64,000 nucleotides of DNA, from NCBI RefSeq assembly GCF_039522525.1, contig NZ_BAAADO010000004.1, positions 1 to 64,000 on the forward strand, given 5' to 3'. The DNA comes from Salinibacillus aidingensis. Lineage in GTDB: Bacteria > Bacillota > Bacilli > Bacillales > Alkalibacillaceae. This document shows, one piece after another, positions 25,137 through 33,433 of this stretch (the first letter of the stretch is position 1; every line of letters begins with the position of its first letter). Both the position numbers and the translations under genes were made by a program. The notes beneath the pieces were generated by a model that made no database searches, was not told where the DNA came from, and saw nothing but the letters and a program-made list of their open reading frames with translations.

Positions 25137-25184
25137 GAAAAGCGGAGGCGACCGTTTAGGCAAACGGACGCTTCCGCTTTTGTT
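25137..25184 (+). repeat. Element A copy 3 (truncated) forming a terminator-like hairpin
   Basis: Only the left end of element A is left. AAAAGCGGAGGCG pairs with CGCTTCCGCTTTT (one mismatch), so it may serve as the moeA terminator. Confidence 0.7.
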
Positions 25185-25309
25185 CTGTACGAAAGCTTCT
25201 GAGCACTTAAATAGCGAATTTTCCGTCAAATCTGTTAATATAATAGTAACAGTGATTTTTCCTCTTTGGGTCTTCCTCAATTTTGATGAACACCCTTACT
25301 TTCCCATTT

Positions 25310-25464
25310 TTTATCACGCATGAAGTCCGTAATACCCCACTTCAGTTTTGAGGGTAACCCAACAAGACTAAAGTGGGGGAAAAACGGACAGTAAATTCCT
25401 GATAAGTTCAGCTAACCATCATGGGGGATGGAGATAACCCCCACTGATGGAAATTTCACTTTAT
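25310..25464 (+). repeat. Element B copy 2
   Basis: A full-length copy of 155 bp. In the outer stem the left arm has T where other copies have G, and the right arm has A where they have C, so pairing is kept. The 25185-25309 stretch before it and the 113 bases after it show no gene. Confidence 0.85.
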
Positions 25465-25577
25465 ATACACTTCATAAGTATGTTAAGGCCCGCTATGATT
25501 TTTCCATTCATTTAAGAAAGCTATCATTTTTTCATATCCGTATAGGTCTTGTCCGGGTACATAGACCGTTTTCTGTA

Positions 25578-25737
25578 TTTATCACGTATTAACTGGCCGT
25601 AATACCCCCACTTCAAGTCTGGAGGGTACCCCAACAGGACTAAGTGGGGGATAAACGGCCAGTAAATCCCTGATAAGTTCAACGAACCATCAGTGGGGGA
25701 TAGAGAAACCCCCCCACTGATGGAAGTTTCACTTTAT
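25578..25737 (+). repeat. Element B copy 3, upstream of the DUF1538 operon
   Basis: A full-length copy of 160 bp. Its second hairpin ends 25 bases before the first DUF1538 start codon, so it would be in the leader of that mRNA if transcription starts upstream. Confidence 0.85.
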
Positions 25738-25762
25738 CTACAAACGTGAAGGAAGGTTTTAT

Positions 25763-26455
25763 ATGGAGAATATTAAAGAAACCATTATGGAAGTGATTTA
25801 TTCTGTACTGCCCATCACATTAGTGGTAACAGCCCTGCAGTTTACGATTATCTGGCTTCCCATGGAAACGTTTATCCAGTTTCTTGTTGGAGCGGTGATG
25901 GTCAGCATTGGACTTATTTTGTTTTTATTAGGAGTTAATGTAGGTTTGCAGCCTGTGGGGGAGATGATTGGTTCGGCTTTATCCAAAACGAGAAGTCTGT
26001 GGTTGATTCTCTTTTTTGCCTTCGTGCTGGGAGTGGTTGTTACAGTTGCCGAGCCTGATGTCCGGGTGTTAGCGACCCAGATTGATCAGGTGTCGAATGG
26101 AGAAATCCCTCAAAGCATTTTAATTATGTCTGTAGCCTTAGGTGTAGGGATATTTGTCGCCCTGGCGATGCTTAGAATCATTTTCTCTATTAAAATCGTT
26201 TACCTGCTTACGATTGGTTATGGACTTGTGTTTTTACTGGCTGCTTTTACACCCCCGATTTTCGTACCCATCTCCTTTGACTCAGGGGGAGTTACCACAG
26301 GTCCGTTAACGGTTCCCTTCATCCTTTCCTTAGGGTTAGGGGTAGCCTCGGTCCTGCGAGGGAAATCAGCCTCCAGAGATGGATTCGGACTGGTTGGCCT
26401 TGCTTCCATAGGTCCTATTCTGTCTGTCTTGATATTGGGGGTTATCTACGGATGA
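25763..26455 (+). CDS. DUF1538 membrane protein A
   Basis: This 230-residue polytopic membrane protein of the DUF1538 family has about seven hydrophobic segments and is thought to be a transporter subunit. It shares with its neighbour the motifs AEPDVRVLATQ and FDSGGVTTGP, each in a membrane-proximal position, which suggests two homologous halves of one channel or carrier. ATG 25763 has GAAGGAAGG upstream. Its stop overlaps the next start (ATGA). The P-II gene downstream suggests control by nitrogen or energy state. The substrate is unknown. Confidence 0.8.
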   Translation: MENIKETIMEVIYSVLPITLVVTALQFTIIWLPMETFIQFLVGAVMVSIGLILFLLGVNVGLQPVGEMIGSALSKTRSLWLILFFAFVLGVVVTVAEPDVRVLATQIDQVSNGEIPQSILIMSVALGVGIFVALAMLRIIFSIKIVYLLTIGYGLVFLLAAFTPPIFVPISFDSGGVTTGPLTVPFILSLGLGVASVLRGKSASRDGFGLVGLASIGPILSVLILGVIYG

Positions 26456-27192
26456 ACATACACATCTTTCACGGGTTTGGTGATGTGCTTCGTGATGTCA
26501 CCATGGCCCTTTCACCACTGCTCATCTTATTTTTATTCTTTCATTTTTTCTTTTTGAAATTACCGTTACGCAGACTCATAGATATCGGGGTAGGCTTTTT
26601 ACTTTCCTATTTTGGCCTGGCCTTCTTTCTACAGGGGGTCCACATCGGTTTTCTTCCGATTGGTGAAATTATGGGGGAAAAACTGGGCACCTTCCCACAC
26701 GAATGGGTGCTCGTGATCGTAGGATTTATTCTAGGGTTTTTCGCAGTATATGCTGAGCCTGCTGTTGCAGTCCTGAATCGGCAGGTGGAAAAGGTTTCAG
26801 CCGGATATATTCCGCAAAAGCTGTTATTGTATACACTCTCGATTGGCGTAGGGTTAGCTGTGGCTTTATCCATGCTTCGAATTATTTATGGAATTTCCCT
26901 ATGGTATTTTATTCTTCCAGGTTATATAATAGCGTTAATCATGATAAACTACTCTTCAAAAGCCTTTACATTAATTGCTTTTGATTCGGGCGGTGTAGCC
27001 ACCGGTCCGATGACAGCTACCTTTATTTTAGCAATGTTTGTAGGTATTGCCTCTGTTACAGAAGGGCGGGATCCCCTTCTTGATGGTTTCGGAATGGTCG
27101 CATTAGTTGCACTCGCTCCGATTCTATCTGTATTAACATTGGGGATTTTATTTGGTAGAAAGGAGAAGAGGCAGGATGGCGATCTTGAATAA
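26452..27192 (+). CDS. DUF1538 membrane protein B
   Basis: This is a second DUF1538 protein, 246 residues, a paralogue of the one before it. It carries AEPAVAVLNRQ and FDSGGVATGP at matching places and a similar set of hydrophobic helices. The coupling by ATGA overlap suggests a hetero-oligomer. Some bacteria have the two halves fused into one longer protein. The end overlaps the start of the P-II gene by 17 bases. No transported compound can be named from the sequence. Confidence 0.8.
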   Translation: MNIHIFHGFGDVLRDVTMALSPLLILFLFFHFFFLKLPLRRLIDIGVGFLLSYFGLAFFLQGVHIGFLPIGEIMGEKLGTFPHEWVLVIVGFILGFFAVYAEPAVAVLNRQVEKVSAGYIPQKLLLYTLSIGVGLAVALSMLRIIYGISLWYFILPGYIIALIMINYSSKAFTLIAFDSGGVATGPMTATFILAMFVGIASVTEGRDPLLDGFGMVALVALAPILSVLTLGILFGRKEKRQDGDLE

Positions 27193-27916
27193 GGGTCAAA
27201 AGGTAATCGTCACCATCGTGAAGAAGGATAGAGCCAAAAGAATCGTTCAGGCAGCGAAAAATGCCGGAGCCCAGGGCGGGACAACGCTTCTGGGGAATGG
27301 CATTAAAATGAATGAGAAAAGACGCGTTTTAGGGATACCTGTGGAGCGGGAGAGAGCGATTATTTTAACCCTCGTTCCAGATGATATATATGAAAGCGTT
27401 TTAACGGCAATTACAGAATCTGTGAACTTAAATCAGCCAAAACAGGGAATTGGCTTTGTTATCGATACGAAAAATGTTGCAGGTGTTTGCCATATGCTTG
27501 GCTTTGAGGCAGAGAAGGGAGCCTCAGAGGAAGAGGGGGTAAGGGATATGTCCGAAGATCAAAAGGTGCTCTATGATTTAATCGTCACTATTGTAAACAA
27601 AGGAGACTCCGATGAGGTTGTCGAAGCATCCAAATCAGCCGGAGCGGAAGGCGGTACAATCATTAATGGTCGGGGCACAGGCATTCATGAGAAGGCAAAG
27701 CTGTTTAATATTTTAATTGAACCGGAAAAAGAGGTTGTTTTAACCTTAATCAGCAGGGATAAAACCCAGGATGTACTGGAGGCCATTGAAGTAGAAGGAA
27801 AGCTGAATCAACCGGGCAAAGGAATCGCCTTTGTGATGGAAGTGGAGCGTACGGTGGGAATTAACCACATTTTAAATCGCATGGTTAATGAAGAATTCCG
27901 TGAAGTGAAAAGATAA
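27176..27916 (+). CDS. Tandem P-II family regulator (two P-II domains)
   Basis: This 247-residue protein contains two P-II-like domains, about 5-105 and 130-235. Each has the IVTIV first strand, a glycine-rich loop (AGAQGGTTLLGNG and AGAEGGTIINGRGTG) and the closing GIGFVID / GIAFVME strand. Ordinary GlnB proteins have one domain of about 112 residues. P-II proteins bind ATP, ADP and 2-oxoglutarate and gate membrane transporters such as AmtB, so it probably gates the DUF1538 pair. ATG 27176 follows AAGGAGAAGAGG inside the upstream gene. Confidence 0.82.
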   Translation: MAILNKGQKVIVTIVKKDRAKRIVQAAKNAGAQGGTTLLGNGIKMNEKRRVLGIPVERERAIILTLVPDDIYESVLTAITESVNLNQPKQGIGFVIDTKNVAGVCHMLGFEAEKGASEEEGVRDMSEDQKVLYDLIVTIVNKGDSDEVVEASKSAGAEGGTIINGRGTGIHEKAKLFNILIEPEKEVVLTLISRDKTQDVLEAIEVEGKLNQPGKGIAFVMEVERTVGINHILNRMVNEEFREVKR

Positions 27917-27931
27917 TCAAACCTTGAGATT

Positions 27932-27964
27932 GCTGAGTCCTGAAAACAGGGCTCAGCTTTTTTT
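27932..27964 (+). terminator. Terminator after the P-II gene
   Basis: GCTGAGTCCTG, AAAA loop and CAGGGCTCAGC form an 11-bp stem with one mismatch, followed by seven Ts. Confidence 0.9.
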
Positions 27965-27994
27965 AGGTCCTAGTGTAATCGGGAAATTTTTCTG

Positions 27995-28023
27995 TTGACA
28001 ATCCAGTTTACAGTCGGTAATAT
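27995..28023 (+). promoter_or_regulatory. Sigma-A promoter of the MFS exporter
   Basis: A perfect -35 TTGACA (27995-28000), a 17-base spacer and TAATAT (28018-28023). Confidence 0.75.
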
Positions 28024-28031
28024 ACATATCG

Positions 28032-28058
28032 TGACTCTTCAGTCATACTTTTTGACTG
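28032..28058. promoter_or_regulatory. Candidate operator with three TGACT/AGTCA half-sites
   Basis: TGACT (28032), CAGTCA (28040-28045) and TGACTG (28053-28058) alternate in orientation just downstream of the promoter. This placement suits a TetR- or MarR-type repressor; no such regulator gene is adjacent. Confidence 0.45.
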
Positions 28059-28160
28059 GATGGTTTGTTCAATGTTTTAAAAGACTTTGGACGCGAATCT
28101 CACAAAATTTTTTAATGGAAGTGGAAATACAGGGATATATATGCTAAGGAGGGAAAGGTA

Positions 28161-29648
28161 ATGACGGAACAGCAGCAGAAAATAAAAAAAGGACCGATGA
28201 TTACCGTTATGCTCATTGGTGCCTTCTTTGCTTTACTTAATGAAACCTTGCTTGCAACTGCATTGCCAAAGATCATGAACGACTTTGGGATTACGGAAAA
28301 TAAAGTGCAGTGGTTAACGACAGCCTTTTTATTGACCAATGGGGTGATGATTCCCATTTCTGCGTTTTTAATTGAACGCTTCAGCACAAGAAAAATCTTT
28401 TTAACAGCTATCAGTATCTTTACATTAGGGACGTTTGTCGCTTCGATTTCACATACGTTTCCCCTATTGCTGACGGCACGTGTCATACAGGCTATGGGGT
28501 CTGGTGTGATGCTTCCTCTGATGATGACGGTTGTACTTACCATCTTTCCTGCAGATAAAAGAGGGGCAGCGATGGGGACGGCAGGACTCGTCATTGCCTT
28601 TGCGCCAGCTATTGGGCCAACTTTATCAGGCTGGTTGCTGGCCCATTTCTCATGGCGGTCGCTGTTTTACGTCGTCTTGCCAATCGCTGTTTTAGCACTG
28701 GTGATTGCTTACTTTTATGTGCAGAATGTAACGAAATTGACTTATCCTAAAATTGATGTTTTATCGATTCTTTTATCCTCATTCGGATTTGGCGGTCTGT
28801 TATTTGGCTTCAGCAGTGCCGGTGAGGATGGCTGGACAGATCAGACCGTACTGACAAGTATTATTGGAGGGGCAGTGATTATCGGTTTGTTTATCTGGCG
28901 TCAGTTGAAAATGAAAACGCCCATGCTGGAGTTCAGGGTGTTTAAATTCAGCCGATTTACCATTGCGTTAATCATTACGATGGTTGTGATGATGTCCATG
29001 ATTGGGGCAGAAACCATGCTGCCATTATATATGCAGAATACCCGCGGATTCAGTCCGCTTGAGTCTGGTTTAATGCTGCTGCCAGGAGCCATTGTGATGG
29101 GGATTATGTCTCCGATTGTAGGGTCTCTCTTTGATAAAATTGGAGCGAGAAAATTAGCCGTAACCGGACTGACGATTGTGGGAGTGACAACTTTAGTCTT
29201 TACCAATCTATCTATGGAAACGTCTTTCGTATTTCTGGCCACCATTTATGCCATTCGGATGTTTGGGTTATCCATGGCGATGATGCCAGTGATGACCAGT
29301 GGGTTGAATCAGCTGCCACAGGAGTGGAATGCTCACGGATCAGCAATGGCTAACACCATGCAGCAGGTGTCTGCTTCCATCGGTACAGCGATTCTAATGA
29401 CAGTTATGACAACATCTGCGAAAAATTACGAGCCAAATATGGAAAGCCTTCAGGGATTAACACAGGCAGAAGCGCAGCAGCAAATCGCTGAACAGGCTTC
29501 CATCAACGGTTACAATATTGCCTTTATAGTGGCCACAGCACTATCCTTTGGCGGTATGCTTCTGTCATTCTTTTTGGAAAATAAGGCAGCAAAGGAAAAA
29601 CAAGATCAGCAAGCAGCCACTTCAGCATCTGCTCAGACGGTAAATTAG
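28161..29648 (+). CDS. DHA2-family MFS multidrug exporter (EmrB/QacA type)
   Basis: This 495-residue protein with about 14 membrane helices belongs to the drug:H+ antiporter-2 family. Signs are the helix-1 region FFALLNETLLATALPKI, the motif-A-like segment after helix 2 (FLIERFSTRKIFL), and the motif-C segment GLVIAFAPAIGPTLSGWL. It ends in a hydrophilic Lys/Gln/Ala tail. The start ATG has GGAGGG upstream. It is monocistronic with its own promoter and operator-like dyads. It probably exports lipophilic drugs or biocides; the real substrate is unknown. Confidence 0.9.
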   Translation: MTEQQQKIKKGPMITVMLIGAFFALLNETLLATALPKIMNDFGITENKVQWLTTAFLLTNGVMIPISAFLIERFSTRKIFLTAISIFTLGTFVASISHTFPLLLTARVIQAMGSGVMLPLMMTVVLTIFPADKRGAAMGTAGLVIAFAPAIGPTLSGWLLAHFSWRSLFYVVLPIAVLALVIAYFYVQNVTKLTYPKIDVLSILLSSFGFGGLLFGFSSAGEDGWTDQTVLTSIIGGAVIIGLFIWRQLKMKTPMLEFRVFKFSRFTIALIITMVVMMSMIGAETMLPLYMQNTRGFSPLESGLMLLPGAIVMGIMSPIVGSLFDKIGARKLAVTGLTIVGVTTLVFTNLSMETSFVFLATIYAIRMFGLSMAMMPVMTSGLNQLPQEWNAHGSAMANTMQQVSASIGTAILMTVMTTSAKNYEPNMESLQGLTQAEAQQQIAEQASINGYNIAFIVATALSFGGMLLSFFLENKAAKEKQDQQAATSASAQTVN

Positions 29649-29807
29649 AGTACTGAAAGCCTGATATCGGTATATATTCGAGGAATTTTAAGAGATTCGG
29701 AAAATTTCTTAAAAAAATGGGAAATTCTCTTGTTTATTTTAATTATTTCTGGTAAATTATACGTAATCAAAGGTATACATTCTTATTTTCAATATATTTG
29801 AAGTAAG

Positions 29808-29977
29808 GATAGAGGTGCAGTAACCATTAGTACTCATGTGGAGGGGAATGAGCTCTGAAGAAGCATGGGAAAAGGGGGAGCTGCCGAAGTGGATGGAGCC
29901 TCATTCTCCTGAAGCTGGTTCTGTTTTTGAATAAAATTCAGGACTGTCATATAGGAGACTATATGGAGGGCTATCTA
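29808..29977 (+). ncRNA. Lysine riboswitch (L box)
   Basis: The leader holds the L-box conserved core in order: AGAGGTGCAG, CATTAGTACTCATG, GAATGAGCTCTGAAG, GGGGAGCTGCCGAAG, the CCTGAAGCTGG region and ACTGTCATATAGGAGACTATATGG... ending GGGCTATCT. It is followed by an intrinsic terminator and then dapA. Lysine binding would favour the terminator and switch dapA off. Confidence 0.92.
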
Positions 29978-30005
29978 ATGCTTTAGAACGTAAAAGATAT
30001 GTTCT

Positions 30006-30045
30006 ATAAGCAACAGCGGGCTCTCTCGTTGTTGCTTTTTATTTT
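30006..30045 (+). terminator. Riboswitch-controlled terminator before dapA
   Basis: AAGCAACAGCG and CGTTGTTGCTT arms pair (the inner part imperfectly) and run into TTTTTATTTT, 44 bases before the dapA start. Confidence 0.8.
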
Positions 30046-30088
30046 GGTCCTCCACACCTAAAAAAATTTATGAAAAGGGTGTGAAGCT

Positions 30089-30985
30089 ATGAATTTCGGT
30101 CAAGTGCTAACAGCAATGGTCACACCATTTGATCAGAATGGTGAGCTTGATTTGGAGGCCGCGAGAGGATTAGTTCATTATTTAATTGCAAATGGTTCTG
30201 ACGGTTTAGTCGTTGCCGGGACAACCGGTGAATCGCCAACTTTATCTCATGATGAAAAGCTTAGATTATTTCAGTTTGTTGTAGATGCTGTGGACGGAAG
30301 AGTACCCGTCATTGCAGGAACAGGTTCAAATAACACTCAGGCTTCCATCGATTTAACGAAAGAGGCAGAAGCTCTTGGAGTCGATGGGGCATTGCTTGTT
30401 ACCCCTTATTACAACAAGCCTTCCCAGGAAGGAATGTATCAGCATTTCCGTGCGATTGCGGAACAGACCAATCTTCCTATCATGCTTTACAACATTCCTG
30501 GACGAAGCGTTGTAAATATGGAGGTTGAAACGATCAGCCGTCTGGCAAGGATCTCTAATATTTCTTCTATTAAAGAAGCAAGTGGGGATCTGGATCGTGT
30601 GTCTCAGATTATTACGGAGACACCTGATGATTTCACTGTATACAGCGGTGAGGACAGTCAGACTCTGCCTCACATGTCTGTGGGGGGAACGGGGATTGTG
30701 TCCGTTTCTTCCCATGTGATTGGCAATGAAATGCAGCAGATGATTAACCATTATAAAAATGGAGATACAGCCCATGCAGCGGCTATCCATCGTCATATTC
30801 TGCCGCTCATGAAAGAGATGTTTGCTGCACCAAGTCCTTCACCGGTGAAAGAGGCTTTAAACTGCATCGGTGTACCCGTAGGAAGCGTCCGTTTACCGCT
30901 TGTCCCATTAAATGATACGGAACGGGCTTCCCTTTATAAGGTATTGGCTAATCATCAGGTTGGTTCAGATGAAGCAGCAGGTTAA
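30089..30985 (+). CDS. dapA: 4-Hydroxy-tetrahydrodipicolinate synthase DapA
   Basis: This 298-residue aldolase condenses pyruvate with aspartate semialdehyde, the first committed step to diaminopimelate, lysine and, in spores, dipicolinate. The Schiff-base lysine is Lys162 (SSIKEASGD), with Tyr134 in YNIPGR and GTTGESPTL near the N-terminus. It is monocistronic under the lysine riboswitch, unlike the usual asd-dapG-dapA arrangement in Bacillus, so this is probably a second, lysine-controlled dapA. Start ATG 30089 follows AAAGGGTG. Confidence 0.93.
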   Translation: MNFGQVLTAMVTPFDQNGELDLEAARGLVHYLIANGSDGLVVAGTTGESPTLSHDEKLRLFQFVVDAVDGRVPVIAGTGSNNTQASIDLTKEAEALGVDGALLVTPYYNKPSQEGMYQHFRAIAEQTNLPIMLYNIPGRSVVNMEVETISRLARISNISSIKEASGDLDRVSQIITETPDDFTVYSGEDSQTLPHMSVGGTGIVSVSSHVIGNEMQQMINHYKNGDTAHAAAIHRHILPLMKEMFAAPSPSPVKEALNCIGVPVGSVRLPLVPLNDTERASLYKVLANHQVGSDEAAG

Positions 30986-30998
30986 TAAAGAGTGATCG

Positions 30999-31031
30999 AG
31001 AGAATAGGCACAGTCCTATTCTCTTTTTTTT
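30999..31031 (+). terminator. Terminator after dapA
   Basis: A perfect 10-bp stem AGAGAATAGG/CCTATTCTCT with a 6-base loop and eight Ts. Confidence 0.92.
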
Positions 31032-31150
31032 GGCTCTAAAAACGATCATTGAAAAACATAAAACAAAGAATTACACGCAATCGATTTATTTTGTTACACT
31101 GAACTAAAAGGGAAATTTGATTCATTATTTAAAATTACTATAAATAAATA

Positions 31151-31186
31151 TTGATTTTTATTTATTATTCATTATAATAATTAGTA
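31151..31186 (+). promoter_or_regulatory. katA promoter overlapped by a PerR-like box
   Basis: TTGATT (31151-31156) and TATAAT (31173-31178) are 16 bases apart. TTATAATAATTAGTA (31172-31186) matches the PerR box TTATAATNATTATAA at all but two positions and covers the -10. Bacillus katA is repressed by PerR, so peroxide induction is likely. Confidence 0.65.
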
Positions 31187-31266
31187 GGCAAGCAAACATC
31201 TTATATTCATAGGATGAAAGGAGTGAATACACTCATATAAGGATGGATGGACGATTTCCTTAATTG

Positions 31267-31308
31267 CCTGCCGTTCTCACTTAGAAGGTTACATGTGAGA
31301 ACATCAGG
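31267..31308 (+). promoter_or_regulatory. Hairpin in the katA leader
   Basis: CCTG-CC-GTTCTCAC and GTGAGAAC-AT-CAGG pair as a 12-bp stem with a symmetric 2x2 internal loop and a 14-base loop. The leader is about 240 bases long and holds no convincing open frame. The hairpin's role is unknown. Confidence 0.45.
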
Positions 31309-31427
31309 ATGCATTTTTCTTTACATCCAATCTTGTTTTTTACTATTATTTAAGATGTCAGGTTTAATAAGGTTAGATAATAGTAGAATGATAGTTATTT
31401 ATAATCAAATCTGTAGGAGGGTATTTC

Positions 31428-32912
31428 ATGAGTGATAAGAAGAAAAAAATGACAACAGCCTTTGGAGCTCCAGTACCAAACGATGACAACTCCAAAACAG
31501 CTGGTAAGCGTGGTCCATTATTAATGGAAGACTACTGGTTCCTTGAAAAAATGGCGCATTTTGACAGAGAGGTTATTCCTGAGCGTCGTATGCACGCAAA
31601 AGGATCCGGAGCTTTTGGTACCTTCACTGTAACAAATGATATTACAAAATATACAAAAGCCGATCTTTTCTCAGAAGTTGGCAAAAAAACCGACATGTTT
31701 GTCCGTTTCTCCACGGTTGCAGGTGAGCGTGGTGCAGCTGATGCTGAGCGTGACATTCGTGGAACGGCTATTAAGTTCTATACAGAAGAAGGAAACTGGG
31801 ACCTTGTTGGAAACAATACACCTGTTTTCTTTATGAGAGATCCTAAGAGATTCCCTGACTTAAACCACGTGGTTAAGCGTGATCCTAAAACAAACATGAA
31901 AAACCCACAGGCAAACTGGGATTTCTGGAGTTCACTTCCAGAAGCATTGCACCAGGTTACCGTTGTTATGAGTGACCGTGGTATTCCGGCCAGCTACCGT
32001 AACATGCATATGTTCGGAAGCCATACATACAGCATGATTAATGCTGAAAACGAGCGTGTATGGGTGAAATTCCACTTCAAAACACAGCAGGGTATTAAAA
32101 ACCTGACGGATCAGGAAGCTGAAGAGCTCATTGGTAAAGACCGTGAAAGTCATCAACGAGATCTCTTTAATGCGATCGAAAATGGCGACTATCCAAAATG
32201 GACCCTGTACATCCAGGTCATGACTGAAGAGGAAGCACAAAAAGTACACTATAATCCATTTGACTTAACAAAAGTTTGGTATAAGGAAGACTTCCCTCTT
32301 ATTGAAGTAGGAGAGGTAGAATTAAACCGTAACCCTGAAAACTACTTTGCAGATGTAGAACAAGCTGCCTTTGCACCTACAAATATTGTGCCTGGTATTG
32401 GCTTCTCACCAGATAAAATGCTGCAGGGCCGTCTGTTCTCATACGGAGATACGCAGCGTTATCGTCTGGGTGTAAACCATTGGCAAATTCCTGTTAACTA
32501 TCCGAAGAATGCGAAAAACTTCCATCCATATCATCGCGATGGCGCAGGACGTGTGTTTAACACTTCTGAAGGCTCTGTATCCTACAGCCCTAACAGCTAT
32601 GGTGAGTGGGAAGACAGCAAAGAGCATCAGGAGCCGGCACTTAATATTGATGGGCCAGCGGATTACCACAACTTCCGTGAAGACGATGACTTATACTATG
32701 AACAGCCAGGTAAACTCTTCCGTCTGATGAGTGCAGAAGAGCAGCAGCGCCTGTTCGAAAACACCGCTCGTGCGATGGACGGTACAACAAAAGAAATTCA
32801 ATTACGTCATATCAACAACTGCTACAAAGCAGATCCTAAGTACGGTGAAGGTGTTGCCAACGCACTTGGTGTTTCCCTAAGTGAAGTTGAGGCAGCAGCC
32901 AGCAAAGAATAA
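31428..32912 (+). CDS. katA: Catalase KatA (small-subunit, haem)
   Basis: This 494-residue monofunctional catalase breaks hydrogen peroxide into water and oxygen. The distal histidine is His56 (RRMHAKGSGAFG), the haem-binding segment RFSTVAGERGAAD follows, and the proximal tyrosine is Tyr339 in RLFSYGDTQRYRLG. The length is that of clade-3 catalases. ATG 31428 follows TAGGAGGG. Control by PerR is suggested by the box at the promoter; a perfect terminator follows the gene. Confidence 0.97.
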   Translation: MSDKKKKMTTAFGAPVPNDDNSKTAGKRGPLLMEDYWFLEKMAHFDREVIPERRMHAKGSGAFGTFTVTNDITKYTKADLFSEVGKKTDMFVRFSTVAGERGAADAERDIRGTAIKFYTEEGNWDLVGNNTPVFFMRDPKRFPDLNHVVKRDPKTNMKNPQANWDFWSSLPEALHQVTVVMSDRGIPASYRNMHMFGSHTYSMINAENERVWVKFHFKTQQGIKNLTDQEAEELIGKDRESHQRDLFNAIENGDYPKWTLYIQVMTEEEAQKVHYNPFDLTKVWYKEDFPLIEVGEVELNRNPENYFADVEQAAFAPTNIVPGIGFSPDKMLQGRLFSYGDTQRYRLGVNHWQIPVNYPKNAKNFHPYHRDGAGRVFNTSEGSVSYSPNSYGEWEDSKEHQEPALNIDGPADYHNFREDDDLYYEQPGKLFRLMSAEEQQRLFENTARAMDGTTKEIQLRHINNCYKADPKYGEGVANALGVSLSEVEAAASKE

Positions 32913-32924
32913 TGATTTTGATGA

Positions 32925-32956
32925 AAACTATCCAAGGTTTACCTTGGATAGTTTTT
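32925..32956 (+). terminator. Terminator after katA
   Basis: A perfect 13-bp stem AAACTATCCAAGG/CCTTGGATAGTTT with a 4-base loop and a T tail. Confidence 0.9.
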
Positions 32957-32963
32957 CGTATTA

Positions 32964-33122
32964 TTTATCACGCATGAACTGGCCGTAATACCCCCACTTC
33001 AAGTCTTGAGGGTAAACCAAAAAGAATAAGTGGGGGATAAACGGCCAGTAAATTCCTGATAAGTTCAACTAACCATCAGTGGGGGATAGAGAAAACCCCC
33101 ACTGATGGAAGTTTCCCTTTAT
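32964..33122 (+). repeat. Element B copy 4
   Basis: A full-length copy of 159 bp, close to the family consensus, starting only 8 bases after the katA terminator. Confidence 0.88.
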
Positions 33123-33174
33123 GGAATTCCAGTTTCCAGTCAAAGAAGGCATAGAGAACAGAGATTTCATAGGA

Positions 33175-33233
33175 AGTAGTTCAATTTTGGAGTACACAAT
33201 TGTAATTTGTACCCCTGATTGAACTGCTTTTTT
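33175..33233 (+). terminator. Orphan terminator-like hairpin
   Basis: AGTAGTTCAAT pairs with ATTGAACTGCT (one mismatch) and is followed by seven or more Ts. The loop holds a second stem, GTACA/TGTAC, and a copy of the SigL-activator motif. No gene ends into it, as katA already has a terminator. Confidence 0.55.
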
Positions 33234-33433
33234 TATGAAAATACAGCCTACAAAGGTAAGGCTTTTGTAATACAATTTATAAAGTTAATGAAGAGCGTCT
33301 TATGATAATCAACTCACATATGGTAAAATAAGGTAAATATGGTTATTCATCTATTCCGGCTAAAGAAGCAGGATTATTGAAAAAGAGAAAAGTAATAGTA
33401 GTTAAGAGAAAAAATATTAAAAGGGGAATATTT

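Noticed and set aside
24912..25280. 122-codon minus-strand frame after moeA
   Set aside because: It is made by the tandem A repeats and has no protein-like pattern.
27392..27406. A TGAAAGCGTTTTAA sequence similar to a cre site
   Set aside because: It lies inside the P-II coding sequence and misses the final CA of the consensus.
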